The notes under the pieces: model-generated
The model's database searches: none
What the model was told of the DNA's origin: nothing
The model's input: the letters and a program-made list of their open reading frames with translations, nothing else
Program-made: the position numbers and the translations under genes
Source of the DNA: Echinarachnius parma
Taxonomy: Eukaryota; Echinodermata; Echinoidea; Clypeasteroida; Echinarachniidae
NCBI GenBank assembly: GCA_037951105.1
Contig: JBAMJV010007703.1
Coordinates: forward strand, 27,184 to 91,183
Direction of reading: 5' to 3'
DNA: 64,000 nucleotides
In this document: one piece after another, positions 1-10,965 of the stretch
Layout of the letters: each line of letters begins with the position of its first letter
Position numbering within the stretch: the stretch's first letter is position 1

Positions 1-300
1 CACACAAAAAATATTGGTTACAGATGTCAAAATTGCAAGTTTATTGAGCAGTAATACTGCTGCTAATGAATATTCATACATTCGTGAGCAGCAGTACTAA
101 TTAGATATGCAATTTTCTAACCAGTGGTTATAAATTTTATTCATAATTAAAAATAGTTATTAGTAAATTAGAAAATTGCATTATATTTAGTGAGTATTGG
201 TGCTCATGAATATTCATGATTATGAATATGAATATTTATGAGTGCCAGTGTTACTGCTCAATAAATGTGCAATTTGTGTACTAACCACTCTTTTTATGTG
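1..300. repeat. Imperfect foldback repeat
   Basis: The arms near 10-85 (GCAAGTTTATTGAGCAGTAA) and 225-290 (TTACTGCTCAATAAATGTGC) are reverse complements with a few mismatches. A second, inner pair surrounds GCAATTTTCTAA/TTAGAAAATTGC at 110-180. It is probably a non-autonomous foldback element. The left edge of the window may cut it. Confidence 0.55.
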
Positions 301-406
301 AGAAAATGATGTTGATGAATGCTACATTCAACATTAAGCTATTGGCATGCCCTAGACCAGTGGTATAAGCATCCCAACAGCACTTCAGGGTCTTTTAAAA
401 AATATA

Positions 407-530
407 CAGGGTGTCCAAAAAAAAAAAAAAAAAAAAATTTTTTTTTTTTTTTTTTTTTTTTTGCTGTGAAAGTTGGGGGTGCGTTTTATACATGGGTGCG
501 TCTTATACACGGAGTTTTACGGTAGTTAAT
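407..530. repeat. Poly(A)/poly(T) run plus MITE fragment
   Basis: An A-run followed by a T-run of about 20 each at 418-462, then 'GGGGGTGCGTTTTATACATGG'-type sequence up to TTTTACGGTAG. It resembles half of the CCGTATTTG element at 3576-3754. It generates the Lys/Phe-homopolymer frame at 319-525, which is not a gene. Confidence 0.5.
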
Positions 531-744
531 AGCCAATGCTCTTCTTTATGCCTCTTGTAAGAATGTATTCTTTGACATGCTTGAAACACGTCTTATAATG
601 GCAAATATTAAGAATTATGCTCAGAGTTCTTAGAGACTTCTGTGAAAAAGTGCCTTACAAAAATGGACTACAGTATTTATCATCAATATTATGTACAACA
701 AGAAAGGAAAGACTTGCAAAAGGGTGAACGAGTATTAAACTCAC

Positions 745-841
745 GTATCCCTGCCTGGTATCGTCTCCGATGAGTTCGTTGGGTATGTGTGTTCCTCCGT
801 ACATCTCCACCACCTCCTCATCACTCACTTGGTGCAACCCT
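745..841 (-). CDS. NT5DC-like exon 5
   Basis: A 97-bp exon (1 + 32 codons) encoding GLHQVSDEEVVEMYGGTHIP and more, ending RQGY before GTGAGT. It is the source sequence of the tandem array at 900-1700 in the preceding intron. The gene continues left of the window. Confidence 0.87.
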
Positions 842-3800
842 CTATAACATGAGAGGAAATACAACAGGAATTAGATATATTGGCCTACATGTACCATATG
901 GCTGCCCTCGGTTAGTATGCTCCTCAGGGAGTTGAGATGTTGGGTATGTGTGTTCCTCTACCACTTCATCACTGACCTTATGCAACCCTCTGTAAACAGT
1001 GAAGAGAATACAACAACAATTGGATTATATTGAACTACAATGTGGTTGTATGCTCCCCAGGGAGTTGAGATGTTGGGTTCCTCTGTATATCTCCACCACC
1101 TCCTCATCACTCACTTGGTGCAACCCTCTATAAACAGGGAAGAAAATATAACAGCAATTTGTTTAAATATTGACCCATTACATGGATGCTCTTGGTTAGT
1201 ATGCTCCTCAGGGATTTGAGATGTTGGGCATGTGTGTTCCTCTGTACATCCCCACCACCTCCTCATCACTCACTTGATGCAACCCTCTATAAACAGGGAA
1301 GAAAATATAACAGCAATTTGTTTAAATATTGACCCATTACATGGATGCTCTTGGTTAGTATGCTCCCTAGGGAGTTGAGATGATGGGTATGTGTGTTCCT
1401 CTGAACATCTCCACCACTTCATCACTAACTTGATGCAACACAAATGCTGATCACACAGGGAAGAAAATACAACAGCAATTGTATTATATTGACCCTATTA
1501 TATGGATGTTCTTGGTTAGTATGCTCCTAGGGATTGAGATGTTGGGTATGTGTGTTCTTCTGTACATATCTACCACCTCCTCATCACTTACTTGATGCAA
1601 CCCTCTATAAACAGAGAAGAAATACAACAGCAATTTGTTTAAATATTGACCCTATTACATGGATGTTCTTGGTTAGTATGCTCCCCAGGGAGTTGAGATG
1701 CTGTTGAAGAAGTTGAAGCATGATGATCTGATGATCATAATCGCTATGTTGTAGGTTGAGAAATAGAAGGGTTTTACAATGTAAGTTATGGAAGGAACAT
1801 AAATTGATTCATGTTGATGTATTGTATAGCTACTATGGGTTGTAATGCTCCCCAAGGAGTGGAGAAAGAGTACAAGATGACTGTGTTTTAATATGTGTAC
1901 GAGTAACTACCATCCTCACTTTCAATTTCCTTCCTTAGTTACAATTATTCTGTGTCTTCACCTCCTTCCATCACCCTTTTGTAATCATTTGTCTTCATAC
2001 TCTACTGTCTACATGTCATTTTCCCTCTGAAAATGATTATTCTAGGACCAAAAGGTCAGGCCCCCAACTAATGTTGATATAATTATACAATTGCATCTGA
2101 CAAACTTTAGATGCAAACTTTAGAGTTAGATAGTATAAGACATATTATGATCCTACCTCCAAACTGTTCCGAGCTGAACATGATGAAATGCGTCCACCTT
2201 CAGTAGCACACCCTGTGGACAAACAGGTAGAAAAAGGGGGGGGGGAAATATGATGCATTTGGTCATTGTATTAATTCTGACATATTGAAATAATGCGAAT
2301 CTGCAGAAGGGATTACAATCATAACATTTAAGCATTTGCAGTCATCATTTTAATTACTGAATAAATTAACAAATGAAACTAATTTTAAGGCTGTTACCAT
2401 TTCAAGCATTTTATTCAAACTTATTAAATTAATAAATAATCAAAGAGTCATAAAATGACATTCAAATAGGAAGAAAATTAAAAATCACTATTACTACAAG
2501 ATGAAATTTGTAAACGACATTTGATCACAAAACAAATATTTAACTCAGTGATCCACAGATCTACATCCGAATCCTTCAACCCGCACTTTATTGAGACAGA
2601 AGACAATACTAGCTACCAAATGTCTGAAAATTTCAGAGGTAAACATCTGCATTGTGATAAAAATGTGTTAGTTTCTTAGCAAATCATAATGCAGATGAAC
2701 TTTCATGATAACAAAAACATTTTAAAGACTTTGCGCTCCTGGATACTTACCTTTTTCGTGTCAAAGTGCAGACCGCGAATGGGAAAGTCTGGATTGAACG
2801 GCATGTCCTCGATACCTGGTGGAAACTGCAAAAAATACAAATAACAATTAAATACTATTAGTACTCATCTTATGGTTGATCTGTAAATTTATTTGTTCAG
2901 ATTGGTTACAAATTAAATTCATTTCAAAATTAAGTGCAACTGAGTCAGAACAGTCTCTTTAAGTTGCATCCAGTATCCACTACCTTAATGGATCAAATGG
3001 CTTTTTAATGACCCCATTGGGCCGTTGTGAATGCATTACGCATGTGAACTATGCATGTTTATGAGCACTACATGTACATACTTCTAAGAAAGGTAGCTCC
3101 TGTTGCATTATAATAATGAACCCTTTAACAAACATCTATAGATTGATATACCATAAACAAGCTAAGAGTTCAATGCACTAATTCAATCTTTTAAAAAGGG
3201 TAAAAATTAAAATGTATTTTTCGGGGGCTACTTTTCAAGCTTGCCTGCATGAAAATGACACCCAAAAATTTGATTTGCATTGAACTCAATACAAATTTCC
3301 GGGGGCTCTTTAATGATTTTCGGGGGCGAATTCCCCCCCGAGCCCCCTTGAATTGTTTTCACTGCAATCTTAGCACCTCTGTCCTTCATACCATGTGGTA
3401 GCAAGAAGGTATTGCAATTCAATCATTTATATCCCCATGCTATATTGAGTATGCCCCATTCAGGAATAGTACCCAAACTACTCTGGCTGGGGTCTATGAG
3501 AACATGAGATGTACCAACCAAAGTCAAATCATCTCCTATTAGTTAAGATATTCAGATTCGTCCAAATATTGCATACCGTATTTGCCGGTGTATAAAACGC
3601 ACCTGTGTATTAACCGCACCCCCATTAAAAAAAAAAAAAAAATTGAAAAAAGTGCGGTTAATACGGTATTAACCGCACCAGTGTATTAACCGCACCCCCC
3701 TTTTTCTTCTTTTTTTTGTTGAAAAAGGTGCGGTTAATACACCAGCAAATACGGTATATGATAAACCCAAACTATTTCCACTTGAATGTTGATTCAGCAT

Positions 3801-6800
3801 ATAACCATGAAGCTTGAGTAGAATTTATCATCAAAGCCAAACAATGTCTATTTTTAACATTTTGATACAAACAATAGAATATCCTTTTTAACCCATCAAG
3901 AACCCACATATTTGTGGGTTGGTAGTCCTACACTTCAGCAAGAAGTTATATGAGGTATACAAGGAGAAAGAGCATACAAAATTAAATTTAAATTGGCAAC
4001 ACATTGTGATATTTTAAAAACAGATCTCGCATTCCAATTGGCAACTTTGCTGCAAAGTCACTTCATATTTGTTGTAAATTGTAATTACTAAATATTTTCC
4101 ACCTATTTTTCTGTCATTAAAGGGAAATTTTCCCCATCATCTATTTACCTTTGATTAATTTCTCTACACATTAAACATAATTTCATGCAAATATTTCCAA
4201 TGTTTGCCCTCTGAACAAAGGAGGGGCATCATTCAAAGTCAATCGCTGTATGGGCTATTCCCATTCATCGCGTATAGCATGAAGACTGCCATTATATTGT
4301 TTGAAACCCGGATTTAGAGCGATCCTAGTTTCATAAACATCAATGGCAGCCTCCTTGGTGTTCACGATGATTGGGATTATCCCGTACAGCGAGTGACTTT
4401 GAATGATGCTCATCCCTTGCTCAAAAGGCCAATGTTGGTCGTATTTGCATGAAATTGTGTTTTAATGTTTAGAGAACATAATCAAAGGTGATTATTTGTT
4501 GGGGAAAATGTCCCTTTAAAAGGTTTTTAAAAATTAGGAATTGCCAATTTGTAGAGGAAAACAATGATCAATTTTGCCTTTAAATAGCTCTCGTCCCTTG
4601 GGAGTTGTTAAATAAAATAGTATGAATGCTTAAAAATGCTTTTAAAAAATTAAGTACAAATAAGGGAATAGCATGGTAATACAATGGGTGATTTCAAGTA
4701 TGGTGTTTGGGGTTGGTGTTTATTGAACACTAACACCGGCCTTAGGCGCCATATTTGAAATCCCCCAATGTTACTGTATACCATCCTAACACAAAGTCAT
4801 CTCAAATATGGTGCCTAAGGCCGGTGTTAGTGTTTAATAAGCACTAACACCAACCCCAAACACCATACTTGAAATCACCCATGATTGTATCAGGGAAACT
4901 ATCACCAGTCAAATGTCACTTACTTTCTTGTTTAGGATCAAGTTTTCCAGAGCCAGTTTGTAGATGAGTCGATGAAGTGAATCATTGTAGCAGGCCAGTG
5001 TGTAGTCATAATCAAAGCCATACACCTGAATATCATCCAAACTCACTTCATTGTTGGCGAATACTGTCTTGGGGTCGACCTGGCTCGTGTGGTTGACCGC
5101 TGGATTAAACAAAGAGAAAGTAGAAAAAAGGAATGAATATTGAATAATTGATTATAAATCAAAGATGAGTTGGTTAGGCAGTGTGTGGTCATCAGAGGCA
5201 TAGACCTAACTATTCTGCTTACTGACTTCAGTGTGGGCAAAGACGGTCTTGGGGCCGACCTGGCTTGTGTGGTTGATCACTGGATTGAACAATAAAATTG
5301 TAAAAATGAACAATTATTATCAATAAATTGATTCATCAAAGACCAGCTTATTATAAGAAAATCTTAGACTGTGTAAAAAGCCAGTATTAATTAGTAATTA
5401 GTAACCATAGTATAGACCTGAATATCTTTGAACATGGTTGACAAATACTGTCTTAGGGTCGACTTGGCTTATGTGGTTGACCGCTTGATTAAAGAAAGAA
5501 GAAATAGGAGAAATAAAGAATTATTATTTGGTGTTCTGAATTTAGATTAATTATATTCTTCTTGATGATTGTAATACAATTACATCATTGATTCAGTGGC
5601 ACTATTCAATAAACCCATCTAAAAGTGCCGATTGTTGTTTTTCGTAACAACAATCCATCACACACGTGGAAGTTCGGATCAAGTAGCATCCCCGAGAAGG
5701 ATGAGCATCCCCATCTTGGTATTAAGAGAACTCCAACGCACATTAACTTGACGCATAGCATCATGCAGAGTGGAAGCAAAACTTTCTACAGTCTAACTGG
5801 CTCAGGAGTGAAACGCCGGGGATTGTCACCACCTATTCTTGCCCTTCTCTGGGAGATTTATGTTGTACCACGAATGTTATATGGAGTGGAAATACTCGAC
5901 CTGCACAAGCAAGAGAGAGCTACGGTGGACAAATACCAAAACCAGGTTTTCAAGACTCTGCTGGGTCTGCCCAGATCCACTTGTTCAGAAGCAGTCACCC
6001 TCCTTACAGGTCTTCCTCCATTGTCAACTACCATTATAGACCTGCTTAATCTCCGTCTTCTTGGCAAGCTGCTTGCTTTGCCTCACACCAGGGTAGAATC
6101 AAGGCATTTCTATCATATGCTATGCCATCATCCTCAATCCCCTACATTGAAGAGATTTAAAGAAACTCTGCAAAAGTATCATCTGCCAGAGCTTGCTGAG
6201 CTACCAGAGGTACAGCTAACCTACCTAACCTAGAAGAGAAGGGTATCTTCTTGTGCGGCAGACCAGCACATAGCTTCCATCACAGCCCAGGAGGTTCAAG
6301 AACACTCTACCCTCTTCCTTTTCGAAGGCGTAAATCTGCCCAAGGATCATAGAATCTTCCCTTCTATTGTCGACCCTCCGCATCTCAGGGAGGCTATTGT
6401 CATCAAAGCACAGCTGCTTACAGGCACTTACTTAACTAGAGCTAGGCAGGCAAAAGTTACTAAAAGCGTAGTTGATGTTACATGTCCGGGATGTCTACAA
6501 GCTGTCAAGACTGTCACTCACTTTGTCAGCGCATGCAAGACCTACAAGATAGAGCGGGAGCATTTGAGGGCAACTACCGTAGAACACCATCGTCAAGCAC
6601 CCCCCAAGCACCTATACGCATCTTGCTTTTAAAGACGTTTCCATGAGATTCACCTCCATTATTATCCTCATGAATATTCCTCACCATTATTTGCATTCTT
6701 GATTAAAGTTTCCCGTTTGGACAGAGAGCGGGCGCTCTTTAAAAGCAAGATGCACATAGGTGATTGGGGGGTGCTTGACGATGGTGTTCTACGGTATCCC

Positions 6801-9199
6801 AGCTGTAGTAATCTCATTCCTGGCTGGCCTCTCTTCTGCTGTGAAGGAAGTGGAGGAGACAAGGTTCATCCTTCTTGGTGTTCTGGACCATTCTCATATC
6901 GTTATGCCTGATTTTCTAGCTGTAACACTCCAGTTTATTTTGGATATTCACCGTAAACGTGCATTAGTCCTCACTTCTGGCAACTCATCTTAGTGTACAT
7001 ACAGTCTGTACTGAAATAGTACAGTTCTCCAGGCTGGAGGAATTCAAGAAGAAGATTGCGTTCCATATTCATTTTAAATCCTAAATTGTATAATTATTGT
7101 AATCCTGATTCAGTTGCAATATTAGTGTGTGTAATTCAAAATGATTGCTTTTTTTATTTTATAGTTCATATTATTTCAATAGACTGTGGATGATAAGAGT
7201 AGGAATATATATTTAAATTAGTTCTAACACATTTCTTGTGTTTTGAATTGAGATTAATCTGATGATAATTATATTTGTCTTATCAATTGTGCTTCATATG
7301 CCATATTGCAAATATAAAATGTAACAATATTGATTCATTTGCAATGTTAGTGACACTATTTGATAGTATTAGGTAATTTGCTTAATGTGTACAATTTAAT
7401 TGATTGTTTATTTATAGTTCATATGATTTAAAACATTGTGGATAATAATACAAATTGTCATTGAAATCAGTGGTACAAACAGGCCCGTAGCCAGGGGGAT
7501 TGTGTTGGGTGCATACGCAATTGGGGTCTTCCCCCCCCCCCCCCCCCCCTCCCTTTACACAACTAAACCGGTGGTGGTCTCTTTACACACCCCCTCTTTG
7601 GAAAATCCTGGCTACAGGCCTATCAAATGGTTTTTTGTGTTTTTTATTTAGTAGGATTGAGAAGGATGCATTTTCATCAAGTCTCACTCTTTAGAACTAA
7701 TTTCTGATTCTATACCCTATAAGAATATATTTGAAACAATATGAAATTTGTTCTACAAAGTGAGCCTTGATGACAATACATTCATCTCAAAAAGTGGCAA
7801 AAGTCACCCTGATTTACGGTACATGGTAAATTGCTAGACACAAAGCAAGATCATTGATTCAAGAGATAGTATGGTTCTGGTTTTGTGGGCATAACAATGT
7901 TTGTCAGAGAGGTAGAGGAAATCTGAGCATAAAAATCGCAACAACCTCAATAATTAAAGTGGAAAGCATTATATTTTAAATTGCATCCATAGGAGAGTAT
8001 AAACTACTAATTTTCTCCAGGCTGTGTTTATATGAATTGTCAATGCATTGTGATAGTATTTTGTAAAGATCAGCTTAGTGAAAAAAGGGAGAAATTGTTC
8101 CCCCTTTATTTTACAGCTTTTCACCATAAATTACATCTACAAATCTATTTACAATCCATAATTTCAAACCTGTGGATGGAGGTAACTTCAATTTTTCTAC
8201 CAATCTTGACTTTACTGCTTGAGTGCAATTGTGGTGCACCCAAAAGTGCAAAACAATCAAGTAAATTTGTCCAACATGGCTCAAATACAAAACTTGTAAG
8301 AGACCCTGGCCCTGGATAGATAATTAAACAATTCAGTGAGTCATTCAAAGTTCAAACCAATTTAATTGATTTTGAAGTGATTAATCATTAAAAGCACTTT
8401 TGTGCTTAGCCGTATCTAATTTTCAAGGTGATTATAATACAATTTTATTAACAGATAAATTTAGCTTTTCCAAACATGATGTTTCAATAATTCTGTTACA
8501 GATTTTAAAGAGTGAATAAACTCAAAGAAGGCAATCAATTTCAGTACTGCTGTCACTATTCAATTTCAGACCTAGGCAACACATTCATAGATCACAGCCT
8601 CACAACGACATGCACACATTATTCTTCATATTTTATTTGGGACTTTCAATATTTGATAAGAGGTTTTAGTAAATAAATTTCAGAGTCAAAATTTGAAAAT
8701 TAAAAAACAATGTTTATTTCACATAATTATTTTGAATACAAAGTGATGAACTAGTGAAAATGTTGGTGGGTGTTTCAGCAATAATGAATCTAAAATCAAA
8801 AGGCCGGGATTTGTAACATTTGCGGTCATAAATCACCATAACTTTAGACCTGCTTGAGCTATTTTGATGCACGGCCGCTGAGCCTGAGCTGAGCGCTGCA
8901 ACATGTCACTGTCAATTGCCCAGGCCAGTGGTGTCCCGTGCCCAACACCAAGACATGCGCTGTTCATGCACTGACAGCGTGCAATTAACAAACACAACAC
9001 ATCACTTACCATATCCATCGCAGAAGCTTCTCAGAGAGTTGTATTCCTCCCAAAGATCACCATCTGTCAAAGTCTTGGTAGCTCCACTCAGTCTCCGGAC
9101 AATCTTAGAATCAGAATTTATCCTGTTGGAGAAGAACCGCTGGATAATTGGTGATTTTCGGACAAATTTTCGCCCGAAAATTTTGAGAGCAGACGCCAT
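745..9199 (-). CDS. NT5DC2/NT5DC3-like 5'-nucleotidase domain protein (5' five exons, partial)
   Basis: Five exons join in frame: 9010-9199, 4924-5099, 2751-2825, 2157-2212 and 745-841, and all junctions have GT/AG ends. The start is ATG at 9199, with G at -3 and +4. The first 25 or so residues are basic, hydroxylated and free of acidic residues (MASALKIFGRKFVRK...), which fits a mitochondrial targeting peptide. Exon 2 carries GFDYDYTLA, the HAD nucleophile motif DxDxT/V of the cytosolic-nucleotidase-like family. Exons 3-5 follow the family order: IRGLHFD, LKVDAFHHVQLGT and SDEEVVEMYGGTHIP. Human NT5DC2/3 are about 520-550 residues; roughly 200 are present here, and the rest lies left of base 745. 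The HAD fold suggests phosphatase activity, but the substrate of this subfamily is not established. NT5DC2 versus NT5DC3 cannot be decided. Introns are rich in repeats and in decayed copies of exons 2 and 5. Confidence 0.88.
900..1710. repeat. Tandem array derived from NT5DC-like exon 5 plus flank (about 155-bp unit)
   Basis: At least five degenerate units begin near 938, 1071, 1223, 1383 and 1540. Each repeats the last 60-70 bp of exon 5 (complement of GTGAGTGATGAGGAGGTGG), its acceptor side, and intron sequence such as TTGGTTAGTATGCTCC and GGGAGTTGAGATG. The units lack the exon's donor end, so they read as partial exon copies and not as intact alternative exons. Confidence 0.82.
2157..2212 (-). 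CDS. NT5DC-like exon 4
   Basis: A 56-bp exon encoding GVLLKVDAFHHVQLGTVW(R), the conserved 'LMKIDAFHYIQLGT' block of NT5DC2/3. It ends in phase 2 and joins exon 5 to complete the Arg codon. Confidence 0.88.
2751..2825 (-). CDS. NT5DC-like exon 3
   Basis: A 75-bp exon of exactly 25 codons. It encodes FPPGIEDMPFNPDFPIRGLH then FDTKK, matching the family block 'NPxFAIRGLHYD'. It has a TTTTTTGCAG acceptor and a GTAAGT donor. Confidence 0.88.
3215..3372. repeat. Dispersed G-rich repeat ('GGGGGCTACTTTTCAAGC' family)
   Basis: This family recurs at about 46790-46960, 48610-48935, 51018-51170, 52740-52900 and 62316-62490, with fragments near 60330 and 62640-62790. Shared blocks are GGGGGCTACTTTTCAAGCTT, TGCATGAAAAT and CGGGGGCGAAT..CGCCC. 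No terminal repeat or target duplication was resolved. Confidence 0.65.
3576..3754. mobile_element. MITE, CCGTATTTG family, TA target duplication
   Basis: The left end CCGTATTTGCCGGTGTAT and the right end ATACACCAGCAAATACGG are inverted, and TA dinucleotides flank both. Inside are alternating GTGCGGTTAATAC/GTATTAACCGCAC segments and A/T runs. The length is 179 bp with no coding capacity. A second copy is at 31687-32052. Confidence 0.78.
4118..4519. repeat. About 400-bp foldback element in NT5DC-like intron 2
   Basis: The outer ends TTAAAGGGAAATTTTCCCC and GGGGAAAATGTCCCTTTAAA pair. The inversion continues inward through CATCATTCAAAGTCAATCGC against GCGAGTGACTTTGAATGATG. The arms are nearly 190 bp, so a transcript would form one long imperfect hairpin. 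Confidence 0.72.
4685..4881. repeat. Near-perfect 83-bp-arm hairpin in NT5DC-like intron 2
   Basis: TGGGTGATTTCAAGTATGGT at the left pairs with ACCATACTTGAAATCACCCA at the right. The arms include CTAACACCGGCCTTAGG and CCTAAGGCCGGTGTTAG, with a loop of about 30 bp. It sits only 42 bp downstream of exon 2. It is either a young foldback MITE or a structured intronic hairpin. Confidence 0.8.
4924..5099 (-). CDS. NT5DC-like exon 2 (catalytic DxDxT motif)
   Basis: 176 bp, entered in phase 1 and left at a codon boundary (AAG AAA | GTAAGT). It encodes VNHTSQVDPKTVFANNEVSL followed by the nucleophile motif FDYDYTLA. Two decayed copies of its 5' part lie just upstream in intron 1. Confidence 0.9.
5160..5500. 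pseudogene. Two decayed copies of NT5DC-like exon 2
   Basis: On the minus strand, the copy ending near 5281 reads INHTSQVGPKTVFAHTEVS then a stop; the nucleophile motif has become SDDHT. The copy ending near 5491 reads VNHISQVDPKTVFVNH, then shifts frame before DIQVY. Both keep the AATCCAG- or AATCAAG-type acceptor side. Unit spacing is about 190-210 bp. They are non-functional exon relics upstream of the true exon. Confidence 0.8.
5625..6993 (+). pseudogene. Non-LTR retrotransposon ORF2 C-terminal remnant
   Basis: The first block (5625-6233) encodes the region behind reverse-transcriptase catalysis, with HLGIK and a PRMLYGVEIL...LLGLPRSTCSEA..LLTGLPPL pattern typical of LINE ORF2. After a stop at 6234 and a frame change, 6262-6575 continues to a C-x2-C-x8-H-x4-C knuckle (CPGCLQAV...H...C), the usual LINE C-terminal zinc knuckle. 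A 218-bp foldback element then interrupts it, and the last 65 or so codons (to 6993) follow. It is 5'-truncated, frameshifted and interrupted, so it is dead. The clade is uncertain; the I/Jockey-like layout is only a guess. It is inserted in NT5DC-like intron 1 in the antisense direction. Confidence 0.75.
6577..6794. mobile_element. Foldback MITE inserted in the LINE remnant
   Basis: Termini CCGTAGAACACCATCGTCAA and TTGACGATGGTGTTCTACGG are perfect inverted copies flanked by TA. The arms continue through GCACCCCCC and the GCATCTTGCTTTTAAAG/CTTTAAAAGCAAGATGC pair. It splits the LINE reading frame, so it arrived after the LINE. Confidence 0.82.
7480..7621. mobile_element. Short hAT-like MITE
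   Basis: CAGGCCCGTAGCCAGG at the left mirrors CCTGGCTACAGGCCT at the right. The middle holds a 19-bp C-run (7531-7549). A clean 8-bp target duplication is not visible, so the hAT assignment rests on the terminal sequence style only. Confidence 0.6.
9010..9199 (-). CDS. NT5DC-like exon 1 (start codon, putative mitochondrial presequence)
   Basis: It encodes 63 codons plus one base (phase 1) and ends ...CDGYG before a GTAAGT donor at 9009. The basic N-terminus is followed by a segment ending DLWEEYNSLRSF, which resembles the pre-nucleotidase region of NT5DC3 (LWERYREAK). Confidence 0.85.
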
Positions 9200-9262
9200 T
9201 TCGACTTTGATTGCAAAACATTGAAGATGACAAAATAAGAGCGCGCGCGCAAGCGCGGATCA
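9200..9262 (-). promoter_or_regulatory. CpG-rich proximal promoter / 5' UTR of NT5DC-like gene
   Basis: Immediately upstream of ATG 9199, an AT-rich leader of about 35 bp is followed by a GC-only alternating stretch (GAGCGCGCGCGCAAGCGCGG). This is one of the few CpG clusters in an AT-rich window and contains TTGCGCGCGC, a half-match to NRF1-type sites. No TATA box is seen. The assignment is inferred from position. Confidence 0.45.
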
Positions 9263-9344
9263 ATTTACAGTTGATTGCTTAGAGTGCAAACTAAATTTAG
9301 GTGCCCATACATACCTTAAAAATGATCTCATTTCGATAGACTTT

Positions 9345-9975
9345 AAATTGGACATGCCCCTTTAGACACACCTCAAACACGGCCCCTTGCTTTAAGCACG
9401 CCCGCCCTAGACACACCCCGAATCTCACTCAGACCCTCAATGCACCCGGCATAACGGCACCTTGGCTTGCCTCTATTGATAAGTCTCTTTTAGACACCTG
9501 CACCCTATATCATTAGACGTGCCAACTTGGATAGGCCTATTCCCCTTTAAACACACCCAAAACACGCCCCCTTTTTTCTCTTTTAGACACACCGTATATC
9601 ATTAGACGTGCCACGGCTGGATATGCATCGCCCCCTTAGACACATCCCAAATATACCCCCCCCCCCCCCCCGGACATTCCGGACCCATGACACACCGCAC
9701 TGAACACGCCCCTTGGACATTCCAGCCCCTTTAGACACACCCCCAACCCGCCCCCTTGGACAACCCTAGCTTCAGACACACCCCAAACACGCCCCTTGGA
9801 CATTTCCCTTTAGACACACCCCCAAACCGCCCCTTGGACAACCCTAGCTTCAGACACACCCCAAACACGCCCCTTGGACATTTCCCTTTAGACACACTCC
9901 CAAACACGCCCCCTTGGACAACCCTAGCTTCAGACGCACCCTAAACACCCCCCTTGGACATTTCCCTTTAGACAC
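9345..9975. repeat. Minisatellite of TAGACACACCCC/AAACACGCCCC units
   Basis: Irregular units of TTTAGACACACCCC..CGCCCCTTGGACA become a regular higher-order repeat of about 80 bp at 9725-9970 (three near-identical copies with GACAACCCTAGCTTCAGACA). Degenerate units continue at 10400-10560 beyond an inserted foldback. The array starts only about 100 bp upstream of the NT5DC-like promoter. Confidence 0.8.
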
Positions 9976-10396
9976 ATCCCCGGGCGCGTCTTTTTTTCCC
10001 GTAACTTTTTCCCTTAACCTTAATGCGTCGCTTTTCCTCAAAAACTCGTAAAAGCGCGCTGGTAAGCCAAGACTAGCCCCCGCTGCTAATATGCATCAAA
10101 ATCTGCGGCTCTGCGACATCGAACTAGATAAGACAAGTCCAAGGGCAAGGGTGACCATTATTTAATTAGTGTCCGATCTCGACGCGGACTACGACCACGA
10201 CAATGAGACTAGGAACATTATGAATTCATCTAGGCGTGACAGTCATCATGGTGTGTGAAGCCACGATTTTATTGAGAAAATAGCTAGGCTTGCGTGTAAA
10301 TCAACACCGCGAGCTAGTCTTGGCTTTCCAGCGCGCTTTCACGAGTTGCGACGCATTAAGGTTACGGAAAAAAAAGACGCTCCCCGGGCACGTCTG
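9976..10396. mobile_element. Foldback element inserted in the CACGCCCC minisatellite
   Basis: Left end CCCCGGGCGCGTCTTTTTTT and right end AAAAAAAGACGCTCCCCGGG are inverted. The inversion goes on through CTTAATGCGTCGC/GCGACGCATTAAG, AGCGCGCTGG/CCAGCGCGCT and AAGACTAGC/GCTAGTCTT. The 420-bp body has no long frame. Confidence 0.72.
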
Positions 10397-10734
10397 CTCG
10401 AACAAATCCCACCCTCACACGCCCCGACATGCCCTATAACACACACACCCAAATATACACTGTAGCCCCCTCAGAAATACCCCATAAACACTGCTCTCAC
10501 CCCCACGGGACATGTCTTTCGGACACTCCCTGGACATGCCCCCGGAAATGCCCCCTTGGACAGTCTTGTCCCTTGATAAACCATTGAAATAAATTAAATT
10601 GGGTCATACAGCCATGAAGTGATGAATATCTCTGATTTTCACACAAATAATACACACAACTCTATAAATATTGTGGTAGGTTGACATCTTGAAACGAAAT
10701 GAGGAGTTGTTGTTTGGGGGGAGGGGCCCAGGGT

Positions 10735-10965
10735 GAAATTCACATTGACTATATTACCAATTGAAAATTACCAATTGAAATCAATTGGTAATCGAAGAGC
10801 ATGCATATGGAAAATGAAACAATTGGGCAAATTGAAATCAATGGGTACCCATTGAAACCATTGCCAATGGGTACCCATTGAATTCAGTTTCAATGGGTAC
10901 CAATTATAATTTCAATGGGTACCCATTGAATCATGGGTACCAATTATAATTTCAACTGGAATTTT
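10735..10965. repeat. Palindromic short-period repeat (CAATGGGTACCCATTG)
   Basis: Repeated units of TTCAATGGGTACCCATTGAA, each itself palindromic around GGTACC, mixed with ACCAATTGAAATCAATTGG and CAATTATAATTTCAA. It is followed directly by a 23-bp G-run at 10975-10997. No gene is seen. Confidence 0.7.
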
